This document shows, one piece after another, positions 54,432 through 62,805 of a stretch of DNA of 64,000 bases. This stretch comes from Blastocatellia bacterium. GTDB taxonomy: Bacteria; Acidobacteriota; Blastocatellia; Chloracidobacteriales; JADJPF01. The DNA lies in NCBI GenBank assembly GCA_016713405.1, contig JADJPF010000003.1:434001-498000 (forward strand), read 5' to 3'. The position numbers were made by a program, and so were the translations under genes. The notes beneath the pieces were generated by a model. It saw only the letters and a list, made by a program, of their open reading frames with translations, was not told the DNA's origin and ran no database searches. Every line of letters begins with the position of its first letter. The stretch's first letter is position 1.

Positions 54432-54652
54432 TCTTGAGTCCTGAAGGGACGAAATAATTGTAGCCTAGGTCGTAAGACCTAGGCATAGTGATTATACATA
54501 GCTAGAATCGCGTAGCGACGGCATAATAAACCTAATTAGCACAATATTTTAATTATGTCGTCACATTTGTAACTCTATTATTTTATATCATCATACGTAG
54601 GGTTGAAACCCTATGCTACAGTTATGTCGCCCCGTTGGGGCTTAAGATTAAA
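54432..54652. repeat. Palindromic intergenic repeat cluster
   Basis: The stretch holds three hairpins: GCCTAGGTC-GTAA-GACCTAGGC (54463-54484), TAGGGTT-GA-AACCCTA (54598-54613) and GCCCC-GTT-GGGGC (54629-54641). The motif GACG(G/A)CATAAT-like appears on one side (GGGACGAAATAAT, GCGACGGCATAAT) and inverted on the other (ATTATGTCGTC, GTTATGTCGCCCC), so the whole is an imperfect large palindrome. This phrase style matches dispersed, REP-like repeats common in several phyla. It fills the gap between trpE and the giant kinase gene. Confidence 0.7.
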
Positions 54653-54715
54653 ATATCAGAATATTTAAGTTACAAGGCAAAATAAATATAGCCTAGAAAT
54701 TTAAGCTTAGGTTTT

Positions 54716-56221
54716 TTATAATTCTTTTTCTGCAATTTCTACAGCTTTGAGTAAAGCACGGGCTTTATTTACAGTTTCAATATATTCTTTTTCTGGAACT
54801 GAGTCAGCAACAATACCTGCTCCGGCCTGGATATAAGCTTTACTATCTTTTACTAGAATTGTACGAATAGCAATACAAGAATCAAGGTTTCCTGAATAAT
54901 CTAAATACATAACGGCTCCAGCATATGGCCCACGTCTAGTAGGTTCAAGTTCATCAACAACTTCTAATGCTCTTACCTTTGGTGCGCCTGAAACTGTACC
55001 TGCTGGAAAACAAGACACTAGAGCATCAAAACAATCATTACCAACCCGCAGTTCGCTACGTAGTTTTGATACCATGTGCATTACATGCGAATAACGTTCA
55101 ATAGACATTAAATCTAGTACTTCTACAGAGCCAATTTCAGAAACGCGGCCCAAGTCATTACGACCTAGGTCGACTAGCATAATATGTTCTGCCACTTCTT
55201 TTTCATCTGCACGGAGTTCTTCACCTAATAAAGCATCATCAATATCATCTACACCTCTTGCCCTAGTTCCTGCAATTGGACGATAATCTAGTTTTCTGTC
55301 TTTACAACGAACTAGCATTTCTGGGGAAGCACCTACTAAAGACATATCTCCCAGATTTAAGTAAAACATATAAGGTGAAGGGTTAATCATACGTAAGGCA
55401 CGGTAGATTTGAAATGCTGGAGTAGAAATATTAGTTTCAAAGCGTTGTGATAAAACAACTTGGAAAATATCTCCAGCTTTAATATGTTCCTTGGCTCGTA
55501 ATACGGCTGTTTCAAATTGTTCTTTGGTAAAGTTAGAACGTACTAGAAAAGATGCAGTAAGTTTATCTTGACCAGAATAGCTAGTATTTTTGTTAGGAAG
55601 GATAAGAGGAGTGCTAAGCTTTTGTTCTATTTGCTCAATTTCTACTAAAGCCTGCTGATACTTTTCTTCTAAGCTTACAGCATCGGTTCTTTGAGTAAAT
55701 ACATTAACAATTATTATTAGCTGTTGTTTTACATGGTCAAAAGCCAAAATAGATGAAAAAAACATAAGTAGCGCATCATCTATCTTTAGGTCATCAGGAT
55801 TTTTATTAGGTATTCTTTCAAACCAACGAACCATATCATAGCTTAAATATCCAACTGCTCCACCAGTAAAAGGGGGTAGATTAGGTGGTTTTACAGGGAT
55901 TAAATGCCCTAAATATTGACGTAAAGCATCTAGTAATGTTCCTGGCAAGCGTTCTACTTGACCGTTTTTAATTGTCTCTACTGTGCGGCCACGTACCCGA
56001 ATAATTAAGTTAGGTTCTACCCCTAGAAAAGAATAGCGAGCAACTTGCTCGCCTCCCTCAATAGACTCTAGTAAAAAACAGTAAGGATTAGACTGTTGAA
56101 GTCTTAAGTAAGCTGCTACAGGGGTGAGCAAGTCAGCAGCAATTCTTTTGGCTATAGGAATAACATTTCCTTGGCTAGCCATCTGAGCAAATTCTGAAAA
56201 ATTTTTTGGGGTGACAAACAT
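54716..56221 (-). CDS. trpE: Anthranilate synthase component I
   Basis: The 501-residue enzyme makes anthranilate from chorismate. The N-terminal half carries the regulatory tryptophan site in family members (LLESIEGGEQVARYSFLG, about 50-67). The chorismate-binding C-terminal half has FQVVLSQRFE, RPIAGTRARG, EHIMLVDLGRNDLGRV and FPAGTVSGAPKVRALE. I start at the ATG at 56221, four bases after the hisIE stop, because a longer frame from 56260 only re-reads the end of hisIE. It is therefore tightly linked to hisIE. The partner gene trpG lies across the kinase gene, over 5 kb downstream. Confidence 0.96.
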   Translation of the reverse strand: MFVTPKNFSEFAQMASQGNVIPIAKRIAADLLTPVAAYLRLQQSNPYCFLLESIEGGEQVARYSFLGVEPNLIIRVRGRTVETIKNGQVERLPGTLLDALRQYLGHLIPVKPPNLPPFTGGAVGYLSYDMVRWFERIPNKNPDDLKIDDALLMFFSSILAFDHVKQQLIIIVNVFTQRTDAVSLEEKYQQALVEIEQIEQKLSTPLILPNKNTSYSGQDKLTASFLVRSNFTKEQFETAVLRAKEHIKAGDIFQVVLSQRFETNISTPAFQIYRALRMINPSPYMFYLNLGDMSLVGASPEMLVRCKDRKLDYRPIAGTRARGVDDIDDALLGEELRADEKEVAEHIMLVDLGRNDLGRVSEIGSVEVLDLMSIERYSHVMHMVSKLRSELRVGNDCFDALVSCFPAGTVSGAPKVRALEVVDELEPTRRGPYAGAVMYLDYSGNLDSCIAIRTILVKDSKAYIQAGAGIVADSVPEKEYIETVNKARALLKAVEIAEKEL

Positions 56222-56225
56222 GACT

Positions 56226-56918
56226 TTATGTGTACTTTCGTTCAGTAGCTTTACTAGCACGCTGTTTTAGCTCATTAAATATATCTTCTAAATGTACACC
56301 TCGCTCACTCATTAAAACTAGTAGGTGATAAAGTAAATCAGATATTTCTGCTGCCATTTGTTGGGTAGAATGATTTTTAGCTGCAATAATGGTTTCTGCC
56401 GATTCTTCCCCAACTTTTTTTAGAATCTTATCTAGTCCAGCATTAAATAGATAAGTGGTATATGAACCTTCTGGACGTTTCTTTTTTCTTTCTTCTATTA
56501 GGCGATAAAGTTCATCTAGGAGAATGCCTAATTCTAATGAACTTTGATTTACTAGGGAAATACTTTTTTGCAAATGCTGGTATTCATTTTCTTGTAATTG
56601 ACGATGAAAGCAACTATCTTCGCCTAAGTGACAGGCTGGGCCCTCAGGGTCAACCATTACTACTAGCGCATCTCCATCGCAATCTAGCCGAATATCTACA
56701 ACATTCTGGAAGTTACCAGAAGTTCCCCCCTTGTGCCATAATTCTTTCCGTGAGCGACTCCAAAACCAGGTTTGCCCTGTTTGAAGTGTACGAGTTAAGC
56801 TTTCCTCATTCATATAAGCAAGTGTCAAAATCTCATTCGTGCGAGAATGTTGGACAACAGCCGGGATTAGCCCTTGCTCGTCAAACTTTAAGTTTTGAAT
56901 AAGTATTTCGACAGACAT
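56226..56918 (-). CDS. hisIE: Bifunctional phosphoribosyl-AMP cyclohydrolase / phosphoribosyl-ATP pyrophosphatase
   Basis: The 230-residue protein carries both enzymes for histidine steps two and three. HisI is residues about 1-120: VVQHSRTNEILTLAYMNEES, WFWSRSRKELWHKGGTSGN, DCDGDALVVMVDPEGPACH with metal cysteines and the later GEDSCFH. HisE is about 125-230: YLFNAGLDKILKKVGEESAE and AAEISDLLYHLLVLM, the phosphohydrolase helix core. The HisI-HisE order is usual. It leads into trpE at a four-base gap, so tryptophan and histidine genes share this transcript. hisF is upstream on the same strand. Confidence 0.96.
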   Translation of the reverse strand: MSVEILIQNLKFDEQGLIPAVVQHSRTNEILTLAYMNEESLTRTLQTGQTWFWSRSRKELWHKGGTSGNFQNVVDIRLDCDGDALVVMVDPEGPACHLGEDSCFHRQLQENEYQHLQKSISLVNQSSLELGILLDELYRLIEERKKKRPEGSYTTYLFNAGLDKILKKVGEESAETIIAAKNHSTQQMAAEISDLLYHLLVLMSERGVHLEDIFNELKQRASKATERKYT

Positions 56919-56964
56919 AAACAGTTTTTTACTCCTAAAAACAAAATATTCTTTATTTGATTTG

Positions 56965-56981
56965 TTTGCTATTTTAGCAAA
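56965..56981. promoter_or_regulatory. Inverted repeat ahead of hisIE-trpE
   Basis: TTTGCTA and TAGCAAA flank TTT, forming a perfect 17-base inverted repeat. It starts 47 bases before the hisIE ATG. On the minus strand it overlaps a weak promoter-like pair (TTGCTA and AATAAA, 17 bases apart), so an operator role is possible. Confidence 0.3.
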
Positions 56982-57070
56982 ACTTATTTGTTTAGGACAA
57001 AGCAGGATAGGATGTTTAATGATTGGAAGAGCTTATTTACCAAACTCTAGTAAAATTTCCCCGATCTTTT

Positions 57071-57826
57071 TTACCTAACTAATACACCTTGATCAGCTAA
57101 ATATTTCTTTGCTTCTGAAATGCTAAATTGCCCAAAATGAAATATTGATGCAGCTAAAACTGCTGCTGCTTTGCCAGTTGTTAATGCTTTGTAAAGATGC
57201 TCAAGTGTTCCTGCTCCACCAGAAGCAATTACAGGAATTTTAACTGTGTCAGCAATTTGGCTAGTTAAAGCTAGGTCATAACCTTTTTTAGTGCCGTCCA
57301 TATCCATACTAGTAAGAAGAATTTCTCCTGCTCCTAGCTCTTCGACACGGCTGGCCCACTCTAAAGCATTTAACCCGCTAGCTTTACGTCCTCCATGTGT
57401 GTAAACTTCCCAGACATTTGGACTAACTTCTTTAGCATCAATAGCTACAACTATACATTGACTCCCAAAACGGGTTGCTGCTTGTGAAATTAAACTAGGG
57501 TTATTTATTGCTGCTGTATTAATAGAAACTTTATCTGCTCCAGCTAAAAGTATTTCTCTAATGTCTTCAAGATTGCTAATTCCACCTCCAACCGTGAAGG
57601 GAATAAATACACAATCTGCTACATCTCTTACCATCTTTAATACTGTCTTACGCTTATCTGATGATGCAGTAATATCTAAAAAAATTAACTCATCTGCTCC
57701 TTCTTGATCATAACGATGGGCTTGAGTTACAGGATCTCCTGCGTCGGATAAAGAAAGAAAATTAATACCTTTAACCACTCGACCATTATCAACATCAAGA
57801 CAAGGGATAATTCTTTTAGCAAGCAT
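57071..57826 (-). CDS. hisF: Imidazole glycerol phosphate synthase cyclase subunit
   Basis: The 251-residue (beta-alpha)8-barrel enzyme uses ammonia from HisH to make imidazole glycerol phosphate and AICAR. Signature stretches are AKRIIPCLDVDNGRVVKG at the start with the catalytic aspartate, VGGGISNLEDIREILLAGAD near 80-99, ILLTSMDMDGTKKGYDLAL with the second catalytic aspartate near 170-188, and PVIASGGAGTLEHL near 200-213. HisH is not in the window. It lies between the foldase gene and hisIE on the same strand but after a terminator. Confidence 0.97.
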   Translation of the reverse strand: MLAKRIIPCLDVDNGRVVKGINFLSLSDAGDPVTQAHRYDQEGADELIFLDITASSDKRKTVLKMVRDVADCVFIPFTVGGGISNLEDIREILLAGADKVSINTAAINNPSLISQAATRFGSQCIVVAIDAKEVSPNVWEVYTHGGRKASGLNALEWASRVEELGAGEILLTSMDMDGTKKGYDLALTSQIADTVKIPVIASGGAGTLEHLYKALTTGKAAAVLAASIFHFGQFSISEAKKYLADQGVLVR

Positions 57827-57840
57827 AAATTTCCTTAGAA

Positions 57841-57873
57841 GAAAAATAGGCTTGCTATAATCAGCAAGCCTAT
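57841..57873 (-). terminator. Intrinsic terminator of the foldase gene
   Basis: On the minus strand an 11-base stem (ATAGGCTTGCT with AGCAAGCCTAT) encloses a six-base loop and is followed by a T-run. It separates the foldase gene from hisF. Confidence 0.88.
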
Positions 57874-57923
57874 AAAATTAGATTTTTTAGTGGTCTTGGC
57901 TTTTTGCCTCTAAAACAGAGTTT

Positions 57924-59927
57924 TTATTGTCCTGGAGGGGGAGCAGCCATTTCTTGAAAGATCTTTTCTACAATTTCTTTATAGACAGTAATTTTTCCAT
58001 CTGCCTTCATTTTTTTCTTAATGTTTTCTAAGTAAGCTTCATAAGTCATTGAGCGGCGTTCTTCTAATAAACGTTCCTCAATTGCATTAGCTTGCTCATT
58101 ATATTTTTGGTTACTTGGGTCATTACGCTTAGTTACAGCAAAGAGTAAATATTTACCATTGTTAAAGATAGGTTCTTTGGCAACTTCGCCTGCTTTTGTC
58201 GCTAATGCCATAGGAGCAACACGACTAATATCATTAAAGTTTTCTAAGGATTGACCATCTTTAAAATCATCCCGGGTAGCTACTTTTAGACCAGCTTTTT
58301 CTATGGCTACTTTTAATCCATCAGCAGTATTATTAGCTTCTGCCAAGATGGATTTTGCTTGAACAGCAGCTAAATCTTTGACTTTTGAAGCTTTATATTT
58401 TTCTACTACCTTGTCTTTAACTTCTTCAAATACTGCATCATGAGGTTCTTTTATTTCTAAAAGTTTTGCAATTGCAAAACCACCACGAACACCCACTTTA
58501 ACGCCAACATCACCAACAGCTTTTAAGTTATTTGTAGCTTCTTCAAAAGAGGGGTTATTGCCAATTTCAGGTACATCATCCCCAGCAGCAAAAAAGGGAG
58601 TTTGTTTTAAGGTTTCCTCTACTTTTAAGCCTTGTTTTTGTGCTGTTTCTGCTGCAACTGCTTTGATGTCTTTCTTTTCTGTTAATTGTTTAACTATTTC
58701 ATCTGCTAGGTCTGAAGCTTTTTTATAAGAAAGCCGATTACGTGCAGAAGCTACTAAACTTTCCTTAGCTTCCTCAAAGGTCTTATTTTTACGATCAAGG
58801 ACTTTAATAATACAATAATTATTTCCATCTGCTAAAGGGTCGCTAATTTCACCTACCTTCATTGTAAACACACGTTGTAAATAGCTACCAGGTTTAACAG
58901 TGTCTTTTTTGATTACGATTTCTTTATCTTTTCCTGCATCTTGTGAGTTTCCTCTTGCTAAAGCAGCAAAATCTTCTGCCTGCGCACCTCCTGAACCTTT
59001 TGCACGGCCAACTATCTCAATAGCTTTCTTTTGCACAGTTTCTTTATCTGCTTCTGTCAAAACTTTTAATACAATTTGCTGTATTTTTACTTCAGAAACA
59101 AACTTTTCTGGATCATAGTCTTTTTTTAATTCTTCATCAGAAATTTCTAGCGTTTTACCTATGGCATCCTGATTGATGTAAATATATTCGACCTTACGTT
59201 GGGCTTTATCAATACGAAAATCTGCTTTATTAGTATCAAAATAGCTTTTTAAGTCTGCATCTGTGTAGGTGACTTTATCATTTAGGTTAGTAGTTTCAAG
59301 CACTGTATAAAGTAGGTTAAAGGAAGTATTTTCCTTGTTAAACTGCTCCTGCACTTCTTGAGGGGAGACCTGGACAGCACTTGTAATAAAACTGCGTAAT
59401 TTTTCGTCAGCTACTTGCTCACGTAAAGATTCTTCAAATTGTCCTACAGTTTGGCCGGATCTTTCAATATAACGTTGGTATTTTTCATATCCTACCCATT
59501 TTCCATCAACAGTAAACTGTTCTCTAATACGGGTGCGGACTTCTGCATCTGTAGTTTCTAAACCAAGTCGTTTAACTTCCAAAGCTATAATTTGTTTGCG
59601 GATTAAGTTTTGTAGTAGGGTTTTATCTAGTCCCATACTACGTACTTGATTAAGATCCATATCCTTACCACTTTGTTTCATAAATTGTTGATACATTTGC
59701 ATCATATTGGTAAGGCCAAACATATAGTCTTGGACTGTAACTTCTTCTTTATCAATTTTTGCAACTAAATCAGAATCCTTAAGTGACATAGGTCGGCCAT
59801 CAGCCGTAAGCGCGTTTTGTTGCTGCATTGGAGCATAAAAAACTACCATACCTAGTGTGACTATTGCAGAAGCTACTATCCAAATGGCTTTTTGAGAGCG
59901 TTTGCTTTTATTTAATGTTTTTAACAT
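57924..59927 (-). CDS. PpiD/SurA-like peptidyl-prolyl isomerase, membrane-anchored
   Basis: The 667-residue protein has one N-terminal membrane helix (AIWIVASAIVTLGMVVFYA, about 14-32), with the bulk on the outer side. Residues about 65-195 form a SurA_N-type chaperone domain (LLQNLIRKQIIALEVKRLGL near 110-129). A PpiC/parvulin-like domain follows at about 280-400, with EVKIQQIVLKVLT, DFAALARGNSQD and GSYLQRVFTMKVGEISDPLA. A second long helical and strand region ends in a PP-rich tail. It probably assists folding of exported and outer-membrane proteins such as LptD. GGAGGT precedes the ATG by 12 bases. Confidence 0.9.
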   Translation of the reverse strand: MLKTLNKSKRSQKAIWIVASAIVTLGMVVFYAPMQQQNALTADGRPMSLKDSDLVAKIDKEEVTVQDYMFGLTNMMQMYQQFMKQSGKDMDLNQVRSMGLDKTLLQNLIRKQIIALEVKRLGLETTDAEVRTRIREQFTVDGKWVGYEKYQRYIERSGQTVGQFEESLREQVADEKLRSFITSAVQVSPQEVQEQFNKENTSFNLLYTVLETTNLNDKVTYTDADLKSYFDTNKADFRIDKAQRKVEYIYINQDAIGKTLEISDEELKKDYDPEKFVSEVKIQQIVLKVLTEADKETVQKKAIEIVGRAKGSGGAQAEDFAALARGNSQDAGKDKEIVIKKDTVKPGSYLQRVFTMKVGEISDPLADGNNYCIIKVLDRKNKTFEEAKESLVASARNRLSYKKASDLADEIVKQLTEKKDIKAVAAETAQKQGLKVEETLKQTPFFAAGDDVPEIGNNPSFEEATNNLKAVGDVGVKVGVRGGFAIAKLLEIKEPHDAVFEEVKDKVVEKYKASKVKDLAAVQAKSILAEANNTADGLKVAIEKAGLKVATRDDFKDGQSLENFNDISRVAPMALATKAGEVAKEPIFNNGKYLLFAVTKRNDPSNQKYNEQANAIEERLLEERRSMTYEAYLENIKKKMKADGKITVYKEIVEKIFQEMAAPPPGQ

Positions 59928-60291
59928 TTAAGAAAGAATACCTCCAGCGTTACTACAAATTAAGTAGTTATAAGTAAGCCTACAAGAAAATATACTATCG
60001 ATTTAAGTTTAGAATAAATGTATATGTTATTTTAGACAAATAATAGAATGTTTAGATTTAGGGCTTACTTACAAAAAGGCAATTTTAATTTAGCAAATAA
60101 CGCTTTGCAACGTGTTTTAGTTATCAATAAGCTTAAGCAAAGCAGTTGCTAGTTTTAAGAATTTGCTATTAAGTTGCAAGCTAGCTCTTGACGAACCTTT
60201 AGATAAACTTTTATCATCAGAGTTTATTCTTTTTGCCTAGAAATTACTAAATCTATATAAAACACACTAGGTAAAGCTAACTTTAAGTTTT
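59928..60291. other. Divergent intergenic region of the foldase and mutS2 genes
   Basis: This 364-base region separates divergent genes. It holds the mutS2 promoter candidate at 60233-60261. I see no repeat or RNA element in the rest. Confidence 0.5.
60233..60261 (+). promoter_or_regulatory. Candidate promoter of mutS2-dnaG
   Basis: TTGCCT (60233-60238) and TATAAA (60256-60261) are 17 bases apart. Transcription would begin near 60268, about 24 bases before the mutS2 ATG. Confidence 0.5.
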
Positions 60292-62703
60292 ATGAACCAA
60301 CAAGCTTTTGAACCTTTAGAGTTTAATCAACTACGTAACTTACTATCAATTTATGCCCAAACTCCTATCGGTCGAAAACAACTACTAGAAATTACTCCTT
60401 TAACAGATCTTCATGTAATTGAGCGGTTGCATAAAGAAGTCAAAGAATGCAGTGATTATCAACGTGAGTTTGGCCGTATTAGAATTAATGAAATTGCTGA
60501 TCCTGCTCCACTTTTAGCACGTCTAGCCATCAATAATACCTATCTTTTAGCTGAAGAATTACTCTCACTTCAAAGCATTATTAGCACAGGACACGATCTT
60601 AAAGTTCAATTTAGAGAAGTTGAAGGAAATTTTCCTGCACTCTCTACAATTATTAGTCAAATACCTAATTTATCAATACTTTACAAGCGTCTAAAAGATA
60701 CACTGTTACCCTCAGGGGAAATTAATGAAGATGCTAGCCCAGAATTAAAACGCCTACGCCGAGAAATTAATAACTTACGCAATCGTATTTACAAGCATTT
60801 AAGTAATATTTTAGAGTCTGCTGGACAAGAAAATGCTGTCAAAGATGAATTTGTCACCCTTCGTAATGGTCGTTTTGTTATTCCTGTAAGAAATGACTTT
60901 CGCGCTCGTGTTCCGGGTGTAGTTCATGGAATGTCTTCTAGTGGTGCTACTGCTTTTGTCGAGCCAATTTCATCTATAGAAGAAAATAATGAAATGGTTA
61001 GACTTCAGGAACTTGAAGAAAATGAAATAATAAAAATACTTTTTAGTATTTCTGAGCAATTACGTAAAGAATTACCTGGTCTAAGGGCTTTAGTTAAGGC
61101 TCTTTCAGAACTAGATTTAGTAATAGCTAAATCTAATTTTGCTCAAGAATATGATTGTATCAAGCCGGAAATGAACGAGATGGGAGAGTTAAAACTTGTT
61201 TCGGCTCGTCATCCAATTTTAGAAAAAACTCTACGAACAACACCTAATAAAATAGTCCCAATTACTTTAGAATTTTCTAAATCCAAGAATGCAATGGTTA
61301 TTAGTGGCCCTAATGCGGGTGGAAAAACTGTAGTATTAAAAACGGTTGGCCTACTTGCATTAATGGCACAATCTGGAATGCATGTTCCTGCTCATAATGC
61401 ACGCTTACCTATTTTTAAGGATATATTGGCCGATATTGGAGATCATCAGTCAATAGCAGCTAATTTATCTACGTTTTCTTCTCATATTCGCAATATTAGC
61501 GAAATGGCTGCAACTGTTAATTATCCTGCATTAGTAATGTTGGATGAAGTTGGAACAGGTACAGATCCAGAAGAAGGGGCAGCATTAGGTGTAGCAATTG
61601 TGGATTACTTTAAGCAAAAAGGCGCAATTGTTTTAGTTTCAACACATTATAATCCGCTAAAATTTTATGCTACAGAAACTCCTGGTGTAATAAGTGCTTC
61701 TGTAGAATTTAATGAAACAACCCTCCAACCAACTTATCGCCTATTGATTGACATTGCTGGAACCTCTAGCGGGATAGAAATTGCAAGACGTTTAGGCTTA
61801 CAGGAAGAAATTTTACAAGTTGCAAGAAAAAGACTTGACCAAAGGGATATTCATCAAGCAAACTTCCTGCGAACCATTAAAACCGAAGCTCAACGCTGGC
61901 AAGATCTAAACGTCGCGCTAGAAAGTGAGCGTCAAGCAACAGCAGAAAAATATCATAAACTTAATGATGATTTTGCTGCTCAAGAACTATCACGCCAAAA
62001 AGAGTTTGAAAAGAATTTAGCTAATGTAATAAAAGATTTTACAAAACAATCAGAACAATTTCTTGCTGAACTAACAGATAAAACCTTAGCTGCTAAATTG
62101 CTTAAAGAACAACAAAAGCGCGTTTTTCAGATAAAAAAACAGGCTCAAGATTTAAGTGTAAAAAGCAAATCTACTATTTCAACTCCAACTAAACAAACGG
62201 AGATAAATAAAACTAGTAGTGATGAAAATAAAAAAGCTTTTGTTACTAGTTTTTCCATCGGCGATAAAGTAGAAACCGAACTTGGTCAAAAAGGTATTGT
62301 AGAAGAAATTAAGGGCGATGATGTTTTTGTTCGCGTAGGTGCTATGCGCTTTAAGGCTTCTCGTTTTACATTAAAATTCGTAGGCAAAGAAGAGAAAAAA
62401 GCTAAAAATTATCGTCTACCTGCTGGCGTAAATTTAACTAGGGAAAAAGAGAACACTGCTAGCAGTGAAATTAATGTTATTGGTTGTACTACAGAAGATG
62501 CCTGTGATCGAGTAGACCAATTTTTAGACCAAGCTTTTTTGGAAAACTTTGACCGTGTTCGGGTCGTTCATGGGTCAGGCCAAGGAAGATTACGTAGTGC
62601 TATAGGAGCGTTATTAAAGTCGCACCCTCATGTAGCTAACTTTTATTTAGCTACTTCTGCTGAAGGTGGATCGGGTGCAACAATTGTTGAGTTAAGACAA
62701 TAA
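60292..62703 (+). CDS. mutS2: Endonuclease MutS2
   Basis: The 803-residue protein lacks the mismatch-binding domain of MutS and has the MutS2 order. Clamp and lever helices fill about 1-320. The ATPase is at about 325-520, with Walker A ISGPNAGGKTVVLKT near 337-351, Walker B VMLDEVGTGTDPEEG near 417-431 and STHYNPLKFYA. A KOW-like stretch follows near 655-700, and a Smr nuclease domain at about 725-803 carries INVIGCTTEDA and RVVHGSGQGRLR. MutS2 acts in recombination control or ribosome rescue depending on the species; the choice is not visible here. dnaG follows about 100 bases later. Confidence 0.95.
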   Translation: MNQQAFEPLEFNQLRNLLSIYAQTPIGRKQLLEITPLTDLHVIERLHKEVKECSDYQREFGRIRINEIADPAPLLARLAINNTYLLAEELLSLQSIISTGHDLKVQFREVEGNFPALSTIISQIPNLSILYKRLKDTLLPSGEINEDASPELKRLRREINNLRNRIYKHLSNILESAGQENAVKDEFVTLRNGRFVIPVRNDFRARVPGVVHGMSSSGATAFVEPISSIEENNEMVRLQELEENEIIKILFSISEQLRKELPGLRALVKALSELDLVIAKSNFAQEYDCIKPEMNEMGELKLVSARHPILEKTLRTTPNKIVPITLEFSKSKNAMVISGPNAGGKTVVLKTVGLLALMAQSGMHVPAHNARLPIFKDILADIGDHQSIAANLSTFSSHIRNISEMAATVNYPALVMLDEVGTGTDPEEGAALGVAIVDYFKQKGAIVLVSTHYNPLKFYATETPGVISASVEFNETTLQPTYRLLIDIAGTSSGIEIARRLGLQEEILQVARKRLDQRDIHQANFLRTIKTEAQRWQDLNVALESERQATAEKYHKLNDDFAAQELSRQKEFEKNLANVIKDFTKQSEQFLAELTDKTLAAKLLKEQQKRVFQIKKQAQDLSVKSKSTISTPTKQTEINKTSSDENKKAFVTSFSIGDKVETELGQKGIVEEIKGDDVFVRVGAMRFKASRFTLKFVGKEEKKAKNYRLPAGVNLTREKENTASSEINVIGCTTEDACDRVDQFLDQAFLENFDRVRVVHGSGQGRLRSAIGALLKSHPHVANFYLATSAEGGSGATIVELRQ

Positions 62704-62775
62704 AAATTATCCATAAAAAGTTGTTAAAAAGTTGTTAAGAAATATTAAAAATAGATAAATAATAAATTAATTAAC

Positions 62776-62794
62776 CTAGTGTTAACAACACTAG
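62776..62794. other. Hairpin just before dnaG
   Basis: CTAGTGTT pairs perfectly with AACACTAG around AAC. It lies 12 bases before the dnaG ATG, directly ahead of the weak ribosome-binding site GAGAG, so it could affect translation start or bind a protein. No T-run follows, so it is not a standard terminator. Confidence 0.4.
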
Positions 62795-62805
62795 AGAGAT
62801 AAAAA

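Noticed and set aside
56222..56260. An upstream start for trpE that would overlap hisIE
   Set aside because: The extra 13 residues only re-read the hisIE end in another frame, and the TrpE family start matches the ATG at 56221.
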